Of a DNA stretch of 64,000 nt, positions 1 to 8,641 are shown one piece after another. Location of the stretch: NCBI RefSeq assembly GCF_020523985.1, contig NZ_JAIVKM010000007.1, positions 124,001 to 188,000 on the forward strand, written 5' to 3'. Both the position numbers and the translations under genes were made by a program. Under the pieces are notes generated by a model that had not been told where the DNA came from, ran no database searches, and was given only the letters and a program-made list of their open reading frames with translations. The DNA is from Mangrovibacter yixingensis. Lineage in GTDB: Bacteria; Pseudomonadota; Gammaproteobacteria; Enterobacterales; Enterobacteriaceae. The first letter of the stretch is position 1; each line of letters begins with the position of its first letter.

Positions 1-907
1 CCGGTACAACAGCCAGGATAAACATCACGAACGCCGCGGTGTAAAGCACCTTCGGGTTTGCCAGCAACTGGCTTTTCACTTCGTGGCTGACATCATTTCC
101 TTCACTGACACGTGTGACAATGATCGCCGCAGAGGTCGCCAGCAGTAACGAGGGGATTTGTGCGGCCAGGCCATCACCAATAGTCAGCAGTACATACTGG
201 CGAAACGCCATAGAGGCACTGAGATCATGCTGGAAAATCCCGATACTCACGCCGCCAATCACGTTTATAACCAGCACCATGATCCCGGCAATAGCATCCC
301 CGCGGACAAATTTAGACGCACCATCCATTGCGCCATAGAAATCCGCTTCTTTGCTCACTTCCTGGCGGCGGGTACGAGCCTGTTGTTGATCAATCAGCCC
401 GGCATTCAGATCGGCGTCAATCGCCATCTGTTTACCAGGTAGGGCATCCAGTGTGAAACGAGCGGAAACTTCAGAGATACGCTCCGCCCCCTTGGTTACC
501 ACCACAAAGTTGATGATCATGAGAATCATAAATACGACGAAACCCACAACAAAATCACCGCCGATCACCACCTGACCAAAAGCTTCAATAACTTTACCGG
601 CCGCGCCTTCGCCTTCATGGCCTTTTAGCAACACTACGCGTGTAGAAGCCACGTTCAACGTCAGGCGCATTAGGGTGGTAATCAGTAGCAGCGTCGGAAA
701 TATCGCGAAATCCAGTGGCCTCTGCATGTTCACTGATACCAGCAGCACCATTACCGCAAGTACAATATTGAAGGTGAACAGGATATCCAGCACCATTGGC
801 GACAAAGGTAGAATGACCATTGCCAGGATACTGAGGAGAAGAACGGGAACCCCGACATGCGCCCGGCGTAACGCCGCCACGGCAGGTGCTAACTTACTAC
901 TCGCCAT
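1..907 (-). CDS. lfhA: Flag-2 flagellar export gate protein LfhA (FlhA family), partial
   Basis: FlhA forms the nonameric inner-membrane export gate of the flagellar type III secretion apparatus. The gene reads leftward from the ATG at 907-905 and runs off the left edge, so about 302 N-terminal codons are visible. The translation has the typical FlhA start (MASSKLAPAVAALRRAHVGV), hydrophobic helices and the cytoplasmic FHIPEP-type stretch around residues 140-190 (VSARFTLDALPGKQMAID). Its start overlaps the lfhB stop by 11 bp, so translation is probably coupled. It is the last visible gene of the lfhB-lfiRQPNM block. The C-terminal cytoplasmic domain lies outside the window. Assignment to Flag-2 rather than the primary flagellum rests on the surrounding laf genes. 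Confidence 0.93.
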   Translation of the reverse strand, partial: MASSKLAPAVAALRRAHVGVPVLLLSILAMVILPLSPMVLDILFTFNIVLAVMVLLVSVNMQRPLDFAIFPTLLLITTLMRLTLNVASTRVVLLKGHEGEGAAGKVIEAFGQVVIGGDFVVGFVVFMILMIINFVVVTKGAERISEVSARFTLDALPGKQMAIDADLNAGLIDQQQARTRRQEVSKEADFYGAMDGASKFVRGDAIAGIMVLVINVIGGVSIGIFQHDLSASMAFRQYVLLTIGDGLAAQIPSLLLATSAAIIVTRVSEGNDVSHEVKSQLLANPKVLYTAAFVMFILAVVP

Positions 908-2027
908 AAGATTGTAAGACCTCTTTGGGAATGGAAATTTGACGGTTCAGATGTGGCTCTGTTGCTTGCCCGGCACGCCAGGCTTTAATCTGCATGACAT
1001 ATGTAAGTACGTGAGCAATGGCCCGGTACAAGGTTGCCGGTATTTGTTGGTTCACTTTGGTGGTGTAATACACCGCGCGCGCCAGGGGCGGAAATTCAAC
1101 GATTTCCACCTGATGCTCTTGCGCCAGCTCACGGATCACCCGTGCGATATCATCAGCACCTTTGGCGACAATCCACGGTGCCTGCGCTTTTTCAGGGTCA
1201 TATTTTAGAGCCACGGCAAAGTGCGTTGGGTTGGTTATCACTACATCAGCGGTGGGAACGGTGCGCCGCATTTGGCCCATGGCCATTTGCCGTTGCAACT
1301 GGCGGATACGGCCTTTGATTTGTGGGTTTCCATCATTGTTTTTGTGCTCTTCTTTCACCTCCTGTTTGGTCATTTTCATCTTTTTGGTAAACAGGAAGTT
1401 GCTCAGCGGAATATCGAGCACAGCAAACACCACCATCACGGCAATAAACCACACTAATACGTGGTACAAAATGGAGAACCCCTGGTGAATGCCCTGCATT
1501 AAATAGAGACGTTGCAGGTGCAGCAGGTTGCTCATCTCGCTTAAGACCATGGAGTAAATAACCCCTAAAATAATTGCACATTTAAGGATCATCTTGCCCA
1601 CATCAGACATATGGCTGGCAGCAAAAATCCGCTTTACTCCGCTGAGTGGACTGAGTTTTTTAAAATCAGGCTTGAGTTTGCTCAGTGCCACATTCCATCC
1701 ACCCGGCACCAGGCTTGCCGCCATGCATACCAGCGGGATAGGTAACAAAGAAAAAATAACTCTAAGCAATACCCAGATATTGACCTGTGCAAATTGTTTT
1801 AACGCTTCCGGGTCATGGGTTTGCCCGGCCAGGCTTTCAATAGCGGCAAAAGATTCCCCTACAAGGTCGCGATACCAGGGCAGACATGCACTTATCACCA
1901 TAAAAGAAGCCACCAACCCGGCGGCTGTAGTCATGTCTTTTGAACGGGGAAGGTCCCCCTTTTCACGCGCCTTACGCAGTTTCCCCGGGGTGGGTTTTTC
2001 GCTTTTATCACCAGAGGAACTGCTCAT
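897..2027 (-). CDS. lfhB: Flag-2 export switch protein LfhB (FlhB family)
   Basis: This is an inner-membrane export-gate component that switches substrate specificity from hook to filament proteins. The 376 residues match the normal FlhB length. A charged N-terminus (SGDKSEKPTPGKLRKAREKG) precedes four hydrophobic segments at about 35-50, 88-105, 145-165 and 185-208, then a cytoplasmic linker and the autocleavage motif NPTH at residues 266-269 (VVITNPTHFAVAL). The motif is intact, so self-processing should be possible. The ATG shares one base with the lfiR stop, and the stop overlaps the lfhA start, giving a tightly coupled operon. Confidence 0.95.
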   Translation of the reverse strand: MSSSSGDKSEKPTPGKLRKAREKGDLPRSKDMTTAAGLVASFMVISACLPWYRDLVGESFAAIESLAGQTHDPEALKQFAQVNIWVLLRVIFSLLPIPLVCMAASLVPGGWNVALSKLKPDFKKLSPLSGVKRIFAASHMSDVGKMILKCAIILGVIYSMVLSEMSNLLHLQRLYLMQGIHQGFSILYHVLVWFIAVMVVFAVLDIPLSNFLFTKKMKMTKQEVKEEHKNNDGNPQIKGRIRQLQRQMAMGQMRRTVPTADVVITNPTHFAVALKYDPEKAQAPWIVAKGADDIARVIRELAQEHQVEIVEFPPLARAVYYTTKVNQQIPATLYRAIAHVLTYVMQIKAWRAGQATEPHLNRQISIPKEVLQSYGE

Positions 2028-2806
2028 TAGTACGTCCTTATAGCTTCCAGTTTTGCCAGAATTTCATTAGTGAGATTAAGGTAGTGTTCCGGGATATTGC
2101 TCATCATCATGGCCACACACAGCAGCCCGAATAACATGCTTACCGGGAATCCCAACGAAAACAGGTTCAGCGTAGGTGAAATGCGGTTCAGCAGGCCAAA
2201 GCCCCCTTGCACAATCAGCATTACAAATGTGGTGGGCAACGCAATCAAAGTGGCTGAGGCCATAATCCAGCCCAGGCTTTCCACCAGCATCATCAATGTA
2301 GGGGTATTAATTGCCTGACCAGGAGGCCAGTAAATAAAGCCTTTATATAAAATAGTGACAACCAGCAAGTGCCCGTCCAGGGAAAAGAACAGCAGTGCGC
2401 AGAAGATAAAAATGACCTGGGAAATTACAGTGGTCGAGTTGCCATTCACTGGGTCATTCATCATTGCCATACCCAGGCCCATATTCATTGACAGGATATG
2501 TCCTGCAGTTTGCAGAGCAACAAACACCAGTTGTAGCGCCATACCAAATAACACACCCCACAAAATTTGCTCTCCCACCAGCAACAATGTGTGAAGGCTG
2601 AAAAATATTTCCGGGAGCGGGTAAGGTGGCAAGATAGGCCCCATTACTGCGGTTAACGCCAGTGCCAACGCAACTTTGCTGCGCCGGGAAAATGCCTGGT
2701 TATCCAGCACCGGGCTGAATTGCAGTAACGCCATAATGCGCACAAAGGGCAGCACCAGCGCTAACAGGCCATTCACCAACTGTTGAACCTCAGAGCCAGA
2801 GATCAT
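2027..2806 (-). CDS. lfiR: Flag-2 export protein LfiR (FliR family)
   Basis: FliR is a polytopic inner-membrane export-gate protein that forms a helical core with FliP and FliQ. I place the start at the ATG at 2806-2804 (MISGSEVQQLVNGLLALV), which shares one base with the lfiQ stop. A longer reading frame to 2875 would only add residues encoded inside lfiQ. The resulting 259 residues fit the family, with about six hydrophobic helices and the usual SPTLNLFSLGFPVSML-type stretch near the C-terminus. It is coupled to lfhB downstream through an overlapping stop/start. Confidence 0.94.
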   Translation of the reverse strand: MISGSEVQQLVNGLLALVLPFVRIMALLQFSPVLDNQAFSRRSKVALALALTAVMGPILPPYPLPEIFFSLHTLLLVGEQILWGVLFGMALQLVFVALQTAGHILSMNMGLGMAMMNDPVNGNSTTVISQVIFIFCALLFFSLDGHLLVVTILYKGFIYWPPGQAINTPTLMMLVESLGWIMASATLIALPTTFVMLIVQGGFGLLNRISPTLNLFSLGFPVSMLFGLLCVAMMMSNIPEHYLNLTNEILAKLEAIRTY

Positions 2807-3075
2807 CAGCCCACCAATGAAGAAGCCTGGTGGAAAATTTCCACCGTAAAATCGGCCAGCCGGGTTAGCATCCATTTCCCGGCAACGATCAAAATGGTGA
2901 GTGTGACCAACAGACGCGGTAGAAAGCTCAGTGTCTGTTCGTTAATTTGCGTCGTGGCCTGAAAAATACTCACACACAGCCCAACCAGCAGGCCAGGAAC
3001 AATCGCCACGGCGGCAATCAGTAATACCAGTTGAATGCCCGAGGCCATAATGTCCCCGGCGAGATCCATATTCAT
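2806..3075 (-). CDS. lfiQ: Flag-2 export protein LfiQ (FliQ family)
   Basis: This is a small (89 aa) inner-membrane component of the flagellar export gate with two transmembrane helices. Helix 1 is around residues 14-38, and helix 2 is around 55-73. Between them lies the family signature ATTQINEQTLSFLPR at about 40-54. An AAGGA-like ribosome site overlaps the end of lfiP just upstream. It sits between lfiP and lfiR in the usual fliPQR order. Confidence 0.94.
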   Translation of the reverse strand: MNMDLAGDIMASGIQLVLLIAAVAIVPGLLVGLCVSIFQATTQINEQTLSFLPRLLVTLTILIVAGKWMLTRLADFTVEIFHQASSLVG

Positions 3076-3079
3076 TGCA

Positions 3080-3823
3080 CTACAATCCTTGTACGCTGGC
3101 GGTGAGTGTGCCCACCATTAATGTCCAGCCATCGCACAGCACAAACAACATTAGCTTAAACGGCAGAGAGACAATCAGCGGGGAAAGCATCATCATCCCC
3201 ATCGCCATTAAAATACTGGCAACAATTAAGTCGATAACTAAAAAGGGGATGTAGATCATGAAGCCTATCTGGAACGCGGTTTTCAGTTCGCTAAGCAAAA
3301 ATGCTGGCGTAATAACTGTCAGATCCTGCTCGGTGGCATCCCCTTCCGTTCCTGCAATAGTCATTATCTGCCCTATCGCTTTTTTGTCTGTCTGTGCCAG
3401 CATAAACTGGCGTAACGGCGTGGCGGCGCGGGTTAATGCCTGTTGCAACGAGATTTCATCGTTCTGAAAAGGGGTAATCGCTTCCTGATGCACAGTGGTC
3501 CAGACCGGACGCATAACCAGTAAGGTCAGCGCCAGCGCAATCCCTGTCAGGATCTTATTCGGCGGGCTTTGTTGTAAACCCAGCGCCTGGCGCAAAATAG
3601 CCAGCACAATAATAAAGCGGGTAAAACTGGTCATCATCAAAACCATGATGGGCAGCAGGCCCAGCAAGGTCATCATGATCATAATTTCGATATTGACGTG
3701 ATAATCCAGGCCCGAGCCGTTATCGCTGGTGCTGAACAGAGTAATTTCACCACCCGCTGCCAGTGCCGGTACAGCAAACAACATGGCTGCCAGCACTGGC
3801 AGAGCTAAATACCTGCGTTTCAT
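3080..3823 (-). CDS. lfiP: Flag-2 export protein LfiP (FliP family)
   Basis: FliP is a core subunit of the flagellar export gate. The 247-residue protein begins with a cleavable signal peptide (MKRRYLALPVLAAMLFAVPALA), as other enterobacterial FliP proteins do. It then has hydrophobic segments around 45-75, 90-110, 185-210 and 215-240. The conserved FTRFIIVLAILRQALGLQ and QIGFMIYIPFLVIDLIVAS stretches are present. The ATG overlaps the lfiN stop by four bases. No fliO homologue is visible between lfiN and lfiP, as is common for lateral-type clusters. Confidence 0.94.
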   Translation of the reverse strand: MKRRYLALPVLAAMLFAVPALAAGGEITLFSTSDNGSGLDYHVNIEIMIMMTLLGLLPIMVLMMTSFTRFIIVLAILRQALGLQQSPPNKILTGIALALTLLVMRPVWTTVHQEAITPFQNDEISLQQALTRAATPLRQFMLAQTDKKAIGQIMTIAGTEGDATEQDLTVITPAFLLSELKTAFQIGFMIYIPFLVIDLIVASILMAMGMMMLSPLIVSLPFKLMLFVLCDGWTLMVGTLTASVQGL

Positions 3824-4221
3824 GAGGCTAACTCACCTAAATCGTGGCTATTAAATTCAACAATACGCAGGCCATATTTGTCGTTAATCACTACCACTTC
3901 GGCTTTACCGAAAGGAATACCATTCACTTTGATATCCAGGGGGTCGCCAGCCAGTTTATCCAGTTCAATCACACTGTTGCTGTCCACCTCCATCAGGTCT
4001 GCCAGAGTGACATCCACCGATGCGACTTCCAGTGTCAGCATAACGGGAATACGGCTGAACAACGCCATCTTGCGGCGCTGCGCAACGTCATCTTCCACCG
4101 AATCTCGGCCCTGTATATCAAGACGCAGGTTGCCTTCAACCCGGTCTTCCATAGGCAACTCACCCAGGTCGATATCACTAAAATCCAGTGGCGTTTCCAG
4201 CCCATTTTCTAAATCAGTCAT
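3820..4221 (-). CDS. lfiN: Flag-2 C-ring switch protein LfiN (FliN family)
   Basis: FliN is a cytoplasmic C-ring protein that, with FliM and FliG, sets rotation direction and docks export cargo. I choose the ATG at 4221 (MTDLENGLETPLDF), giving 133 aa. An upstream TTG at 4233 is in frame but lies inside lfiM and has no clear ribosome site. The C-terminal SpoA domain is clear from about residue 60 (MLTLEVASVDVTLADLMEV through NGIPFGKAEVVVINDKYGLRIVE). It overlaps lfiM by eight bases and lfiP by four. Confidence 0.93.
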   Translation of the reverse strand: MTDLENGLETPLDFSDIDLGELPMEDRVEGNLRLDIQGRDSVEDDVAQRRKMALFSRIPVMLTLEVASVDVTLADLMEVDSNSVIELDKLAGDPLDIKVNGIPFGKAEVVVINDKYGLRIVEFNSHDLGELAS

Positions 4222-5107
4222 GATGTTTCTCAATCAGGTTGTCGTTAAAATCGCAAAAAAATAATTTCCCGCGCTCCTGAGCAATGCTGGCTGTCAGGAT
4301 TTGTGCTTTATCCACAAAAACTGGCACTGGCTCATTGAGTGCAATGGGAATAATGTCCCCTGGGCGAATTTCGGCCAGTTGGTCAACCGTAAAAGTCATG
4401 CCAGTTAGCTTGCCACTGAGCCGTACAGGCATATGCGCAAACAAGTGTTCGAGGGCGGCTGGGGGTCGGCTCGGGGCCCCTTGAACAGTTCCGTTACGCA
4501 AGCGTTGTAATAAACGGTCAACCAATGCGTTATCCAGTAAAAGGTTAAAACACCCTTGTTGGTAACCATCCATTTTCAGTTGAATACACCCAGCCCACTG
4601 GTGAATAATCGTGCTGTGATCTTGCTCCGGGTTAATATCCACCCCAGTAACTGTGTTATCCAGCACCAGAGAAATAATGTCCTTGGCGATTTTATTCTTC
4701 AGCCGTTCTTCGGTTTTGGTTACCGGAATATTGAGATTATCCTGGTCATTCTCATTGAGAGAATCATTGCTGGTATCATCACTTAACCCATAATAATCAT
4801 TCAGGATGCGCAACAATAAAGGCCGCTCAATATCAAAACCCACATTACCGTATCCAGTAGAATAAATTAGCGCATTGCGTAAATTCTTCCCTGAAGAAAA
4901 TTCAATTGATGCCAGAGAGACATTTACTCGTAATTTCTTCAAAAAATAGATACTCAGCCTTGCATCTAAATAGTCAAAGTTATCATTTAACAGCTCAGGT
5001 AACTTATGCCAGGGCTTACCCAACTTACTGGCATCCAGATAAATAAGAGGCTCAACCTCATCAAGCTGATGGATTTTTATTCTCTTACGAAACATGTCCT
5101 TGTTCAT
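4214..5107 (-). CDS. lfiM: Flag-2 C-ring switch protein LfiM (FliM family)
   Basis: FliM is the middle C-ring protein linking FliG to FliN and normally receiving CheY-P. I favour the ATG at 5107, which has an AAGGAC ribosome site seven bases upstream and gives 297 aa. An in-frame ATG at 5167 would add 20 residues but has no convincing site. The visible C-terminal half has the SpoA-type domain (LSGKLTGMTFTVDQLAEIRPGDIIPIA). The N-terminal EIDALL-type CheY-binding motif of primary FliM is not evident. It is the first gene of the leftward export/switch operon. Confidence 0.9.
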   Translation of the reverse strand: MNKDMFRKRIKIHQLDEVEPLIYLDASKLGKPWHKLPELLNDNFDYLDARLSIYFLKKLRVNVSLASIEFSSGKNLRNALIYSTGYGNVGFDIERPLLLRILNDYYGLSDDTSNDSLNENDQDNLNIPVTKTEERLKNKIAKDIISLVLDNTVTGVDINPEQDHSTIIHQWAGCIQLKMDGYQQGCFNLLLDNALVDRLLQRLRNGTVQGAPSRPPAALEHLFAHMPVRLSGKLTGMTFTVDQLAEIRPGDIIPIALNEPVPVFVDKAQILTASIAQERGKLFFCDFNDNLIEKHHD

Positions 5108-5566
5108 TACATCTGTCCTTACAGGCAGTGATCTTTGCATTCCATGCGAAAAAATTGCGTTCTTCATTTAACTTTTCACAATAAAGTGCCGTTCTTAATC
5201 CCTGCCATATACTGAAACAAAGGATAGGTGTTAATTAGAACGTTATGAGCGTTAAAAAACAATAGCAATAAAATTATTATTGAATGAATAATTTCTTTTA
5301 ATCCCCGCACCAAGAACCACTCAACACCATGATTTTAAAAGATTAATATTTTAATACCCATTAAAAATGAGACATTAATTCATTTGAAAGACATACTTAA
5401 GAAAAATCGAATGGAAGATTCTTACTAAGCAAAATCCGACATGAAAAATACCATTTCATTAATGGGTTTTTACCTCAAGATAAGATTCAACTTATAGAGA
5501 ACGATCATTACTGACTTAATTATGTGCCAACAAAGCACAACCCTGAAAAATGAATAACGAGCACTT
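5108..5566. promoter_or_regulatory. AT-rich divergent intergenic region between lfiM and lafK
   Basis: These 459 bases separate the leftward lfiM operon from rightward lafK and should hold both promoters. The stretch is strongly AT-rich. I found no convincing sigma-54 site. A TTGGCAC half-site on the minus strand near 5525 lacks a matching TTGC element, and a GGCAC near 5188-5192 has the wrong spacing. No open reading frame of note is present. Transcription of lafK from a sigma-70 promoter is therefore the simplest inference. Confidence 0.5.
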
Positions 5567-6592
5567 ATGCGTACATTAGTAAAAATTGAAAACATGCACA
5601 CCAATCGTTTCATTGCCAGCGATCCAAATAGTATGGATGCATTTTCTCTTGCGCATCGTGTAGCACAATTCCATGTTCCGGTGTTAATCACTGGCGAAAC
5701 TGGCTCTGGTAAAGAGTGTATTGCTAAGTACATTCATGAGAATGCTTTTGGCGAAAATGCTCCCTATATTGGTGTGAACTGTGCAGCCATTCCGGAAAAT
5801 ATGCTGGAGGCTATGTTATTTGGTTATGAAAAAGGTGCATTTACCGGAGCAATAACACGTGTAGCTGGAAAATTCGAGCTGGCTAACGGCGGTACATTAT
5901 TGCTCGATGAAATTGGCGATATGCCAATGGCACTCCAGGTAAAGTTATTACGTGTATTACAAGAGAATACCGTCGAACGTTTGGGTGGAAATCAGAAAAT
6001 CCCACTCGACGTACGGATTATTGCCTCAACCAATAAAGATTTATCAGAAGAAATAGCCTGTGGCCGTTTTCGTGAAGATTTATATTACCGAATTGCTGTT
6101 ATGCCTATTCATGTCGCTCCTTTACGGGAACGCCCACAGGATATTTTACCGCTGGCTCGCCATTTTATTCGTAAATATCACCAATTTCATGGTGCGGATA
6201 TTCATCTTAGCGGTGATGCCTGTCAGGCTCTGGTACAACACGGCTGGCCGGGTAATGTGCGTGAACTGGAAAATGTTATCCAGCGCGGGCTTATCCTGTG
6301 TGATGGAACAGAAATCCATGCCCGGGACTTTGGCCCAGGCTACGTCACCAAAGAAGAGACTTGTGGGCACCAGACACAATCAGAGACAACGGGTGCAGCT
6401 CAGCCCCCAATACATCGCATGAAACAACAAGGCCGCCTGGCAGAATACCATTATCTGATTGAACTATTGCGCCGCCATGATGGGAATAAATCCCGTACGG
6501 CTGCGTTTTTAGGCATTACCCCACGCGCCTTGCGTTACCGTCTGGCTGCAATGCGGGAAGATGGCCTGGATATTGCCGCAATATCAAACTAA
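5567..6592 (+). CDS. lafK: Sigma-54-dependent Flag-2 master activator LafK
   Basis: This is a bacterial enhancer-binding protein that activates RpoN promoters of the lateral flagellar regulon. Its AAA+ domain has Walker A (GETGSGKE, residues 43-50), the sigma-54-contacting GAFTGA loop (90-95) and Walker B (GGTLLLDEIGD, 108-118). A Fis-type helix-turn-helix lies at about 300-335 (NKSRTAAFLGITPRALRYRL). At 341 aa it has only about 30 residues before the ATPase core, so no receiver or other sensory domain is present. The two consensus sigma-54 promoters before lfgB and lafB are its likely targets. Confidence 0.93.
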   Translation: MRTLVKIENMHTNRFIASDPNSMDAFSLAHRVAQFHVPVLITGETGSGKECIAKYIHENAFGENAPYIGVNCAAIPENMLEAMLFGYEKGAFTGAITRVAGKFELANGGTLLLDEIGDMPMALQVKLLRVLQENTVERLGGNQKIPLDVRIIASTNKDLSEEIACGRFREDLYYRIAVMPIHVAPLRERPQDILPLARHFIRKYHQFHGADIHLSGDACQALVQHGWPGNVRELENVIQRGLILCDGTEIHARDFGPGYVTKEETCGHQTQSETTGAAQPPIHRMKQQGRLAEYHYLIELLRRHDGNKSRTAAFLGITPRALRYRLAAMREDGLDIAAISN

Positions 6593-6615
6593 CTGCACAC
6601 ATGAAAGGACTCATA

Positions 6616-6966
6616 ATGGCACAACATCTATCCGGCGTAAGCCCGGTTGACGGGCAACGCGCCCTGGTTGAGGCGCTGGCGCAAACCGCTACTGCCGCAA
6701 GTTCCGGGATCAGCAGCGCCACGCAACCTACCAATCCAGCAGGCCAGCCCTCTTTCGCCGCGCTGATGAACAACGCCATTAATAGCGTGAACCAGCTCCA
6801 ACACAGTGCCGCAATACAACAACATGCGGTAACGACAGGTCAGAGTGATGACCTGGCTGGTGCCATGGTTGAAAGCCAAAAAGCCAGCATTGCCTTCTCA
6901 GCGATAATTCAGGTTCGCAATAAGCTAACCCGGGCGCTGGACGACATCATGAATACACCTCTGTAA
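6616..6966 (+). CDS. lfiE: Flag-2 hook-basal body protein LfiE (FliE family)
   Basis: FliE is a small periplasmic adaptor joining the MS ring to the proximal rod. The start is set at the ATG at 6616, preceded by AAAGGA six bases away. The ATG at 6601 lies upstream of this ribosome site and would add five residues. The 116-aa product has the FliE pattern: a variable N-terminus, then a C-terminal helical domain with SFAALMNNAINSVNQLQ and QKASIAFSAIIQVRNKLTRAL. It is the first gene of the lfiEFGHIJ run. Confidence 0.9.
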   Translation: MAQHLSGVSPVDGQRALVEALAQTATAASSGISSATQPTNPAGQPSFAALMNNAINSVNQLQHSAAIQQHAVTTGQSDDLAGAMVESQKASIAFSAIIQVRNKLTRALDDIMNTPL

Positions 6967-6976
6967 GGTGGCTATA

Positions 6977-8641
6977 GTGTTAAACAAACTCACCTCTCGC
7001 CTGAGCGCACTTGCGCTACCGGGCAACATAAATAAAACGCAATTGCTTATTGGTGCCGGTGGTCTGGTGTTGACCGGCGCGATTGTGTTATCCCTCTGGC
7101 GCAATGACCAGGGCTATGTAGCGCTCTATGGTAAGGCTGAAAATATTCCTGTCGCACAAGTTGTCGAAGTGCTGGGTACAGAAAATATTGCTTACCGGGT
7201 TAATCCGGTATCGGGCGATATTCTGGTTACAGAAAAGTCGCTGGCAAGGGCTCGTATGGCGCTAGCCGCCAAAGGAATTTCTGCCACACTGCCAGACGGC
7301 TATGAACTGATGGATAAAGAGGAAATGCTCGGTTCCAGTCAGTTTATCCAGAATGTACGTTACAAACGTAGCCTCGAAGGTGAATTGGCGCGTAGTGTGA
7401 TGGCACTGGACGTCGTGGAACGCGCCCGTGTGCATCTTGGCCTGAGCGATGCCAGTTCATTCGTTCTCAATAACCGCCCAGAAAGCAGCGCCTCTGTACT
7501 GGTGCAACTGTTACCTGGCAGGCAACTTGATGATACGCAAATCGCAGCCATTATTCAGTTAGTCACCGGCAGTGTGCCGGGTATGAAACCCGCAAATGTC
7601 AGTGTGGTGGATAGCCAAGGTAACCTGTTATCAGAAACCTTTGCCGCCAGCCAGGGCAGTGCGATGCAAAGCCGCGCCAGCCAGGACGCTGTACAGCGTA
7701 TTCGCACCGAGACTACCCATAATATTGCTGCACTGTTGGCCCCTTTGGTCGGCAGCGGCAACTTTCGCATTAGTGTCGCGCCTCAGGTGGACTTAAGCCA
7801 CATTGAAGAAACACAGGAAAGGCTGGGAGAACAACCCAAAGTACGGGAGGAAAATCTCAGCGAAGAGAATACCAGCCGGGAGATGGCACTTGGAATTCCT
7901 GGCTCACTGAGTAACCGTCCGGCAACGCCGCCAGCAGAAGGCAATGCCACACAAAATACCGATAACCCATCTGGCCCCGTAGCCAGCCGTAGTAATGCAC
8001 AACGCAGCTACGCATTTGACCGGGATATTCGTCATATTCGCCATCCTGGATGGAAGCTGGAAAAATTGCAGGTAGCTGTTGTCCTCAATCAGAGTGCACC
8101 CGCAGCCCAGGAACTGACACAAGAGCAGTTAGAAAACATCACACAGATGATTGAGCAGGCTGCAGGGCTTAATCCCAGCCGGGGAGATGTGCTCAGCCTG
8201 AATGTACTGGCTTTCAGCGACCCCCCCGCCCTACCAGATTTACCCGAAGACAAATGGTGGCAAGATCCGTCCATCCAGTTCTGGGGGCAAAATGCAGGGA
8301 TCCTCTTGCTGGCACTGCTGGTATTACTGTTTGGTCTGCGTCCGTTGGTACGGCGCTTCACATCACCTACAAACTCGATGGCACAGTTGCCGCCAGCTGA
8401 AACGCAGTTGGAATCACAATCGCCTCTAACCTCTGCAGAAAACGAGGACGAAATACCACTGAAAACCTTGGCAAATAGCCCTTTCCAGCAGGAAGACAAT
8501 CTGCCTCCGATGAGTTCCGGTTTGGAAACCAAAGTAGAGTTTTTGCAAACCCTAGCCAGCAATGAAACTGACCGCATGGCGGAAGTGATGAAACAATGGA
8601 TTAGTAGCCATGAACGAAGCAACGAAAAAGAAAAAGAGTAG
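6977..8641 (+). CDS. lfiF: Flag-2 MS-ring protein LfiF (FliF family)
   Basis: FliF forms the inner-membrane MS ring on which the basal body is built. The product of about 554 aa has an N-terminal membrane helix (LLIGAGGLVLTGAIVLSLW), two ring-building domains with the typical RVHLGLSDASSFV stretch, and a C-terminal helix (GILLLALLVLLFGL). A cytoplasmic tail for LfiG follows. The start must be a GTG. The one at 6977 has TAAGG eight bases upstream, while an in-frame GTG at 6968 has no ribosome site. The 3' end overlaps lfiG by 32 bp. Confidence 0.93.
   Translation: MLNKLTSRLSALALPGNINKTQLLIGAGGLVLTGAIVLSLWRNDQGYVALYGKAENIPVAQVVEVLGTENIAYRVNPVSGDILVTEKSLARARMALAAKGISATLPDGYELMDKEEMLGSSQFIQNVRYKRSLEGELARSVMALDVVERARVHLGLSDASSFVLNNRPESSASVLVQLLPGRQLDDTQIAAIIQLVTGSVPGMKPANVSVVDSQGNLLSETFAASQGSAMQSRASQDAVQRIRTETTHNIAALLAPLVGSGNFRISVAPQVDLSHIEETQERLGEQPKVREENLSEENTSREMALGIPGSLSNRPATPPAEGNATQNTDNPSGPVASRSNAQRSYAFDRDIRHIRHPGWKLEKLQVAVVLNQSAPAAQELTQEQLENITQMIEQAAGLNPSRGDVLSLNVLAFSDPPALPDLPEDKWWQDPSIQFWGQNAGILLLALLVLLFGLRPLVRRFTSPTNSMAQLPPAETQLESQSPLTSAENEDEIPLKTLANSPFQQEDNLPPMSSGLETKVEFLQTLASNETDRMAEVMKQWISSHERSNEKEKE

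Noticed and set aside
5178-5193. CGGCAC...TTGT on the minus strand near lfiM as a sigma-54 promoter
   Set aside because: The GG to GT spacing is one base short and the -12 box is poor.
5520-5535. TTGGCAC on the minus strand as a sigma-54 promoter for lfiM
   Set aside because: The -12 element is absent (TAAG instead of TTGC) and the site is more than 400 bp from the lfiM start.
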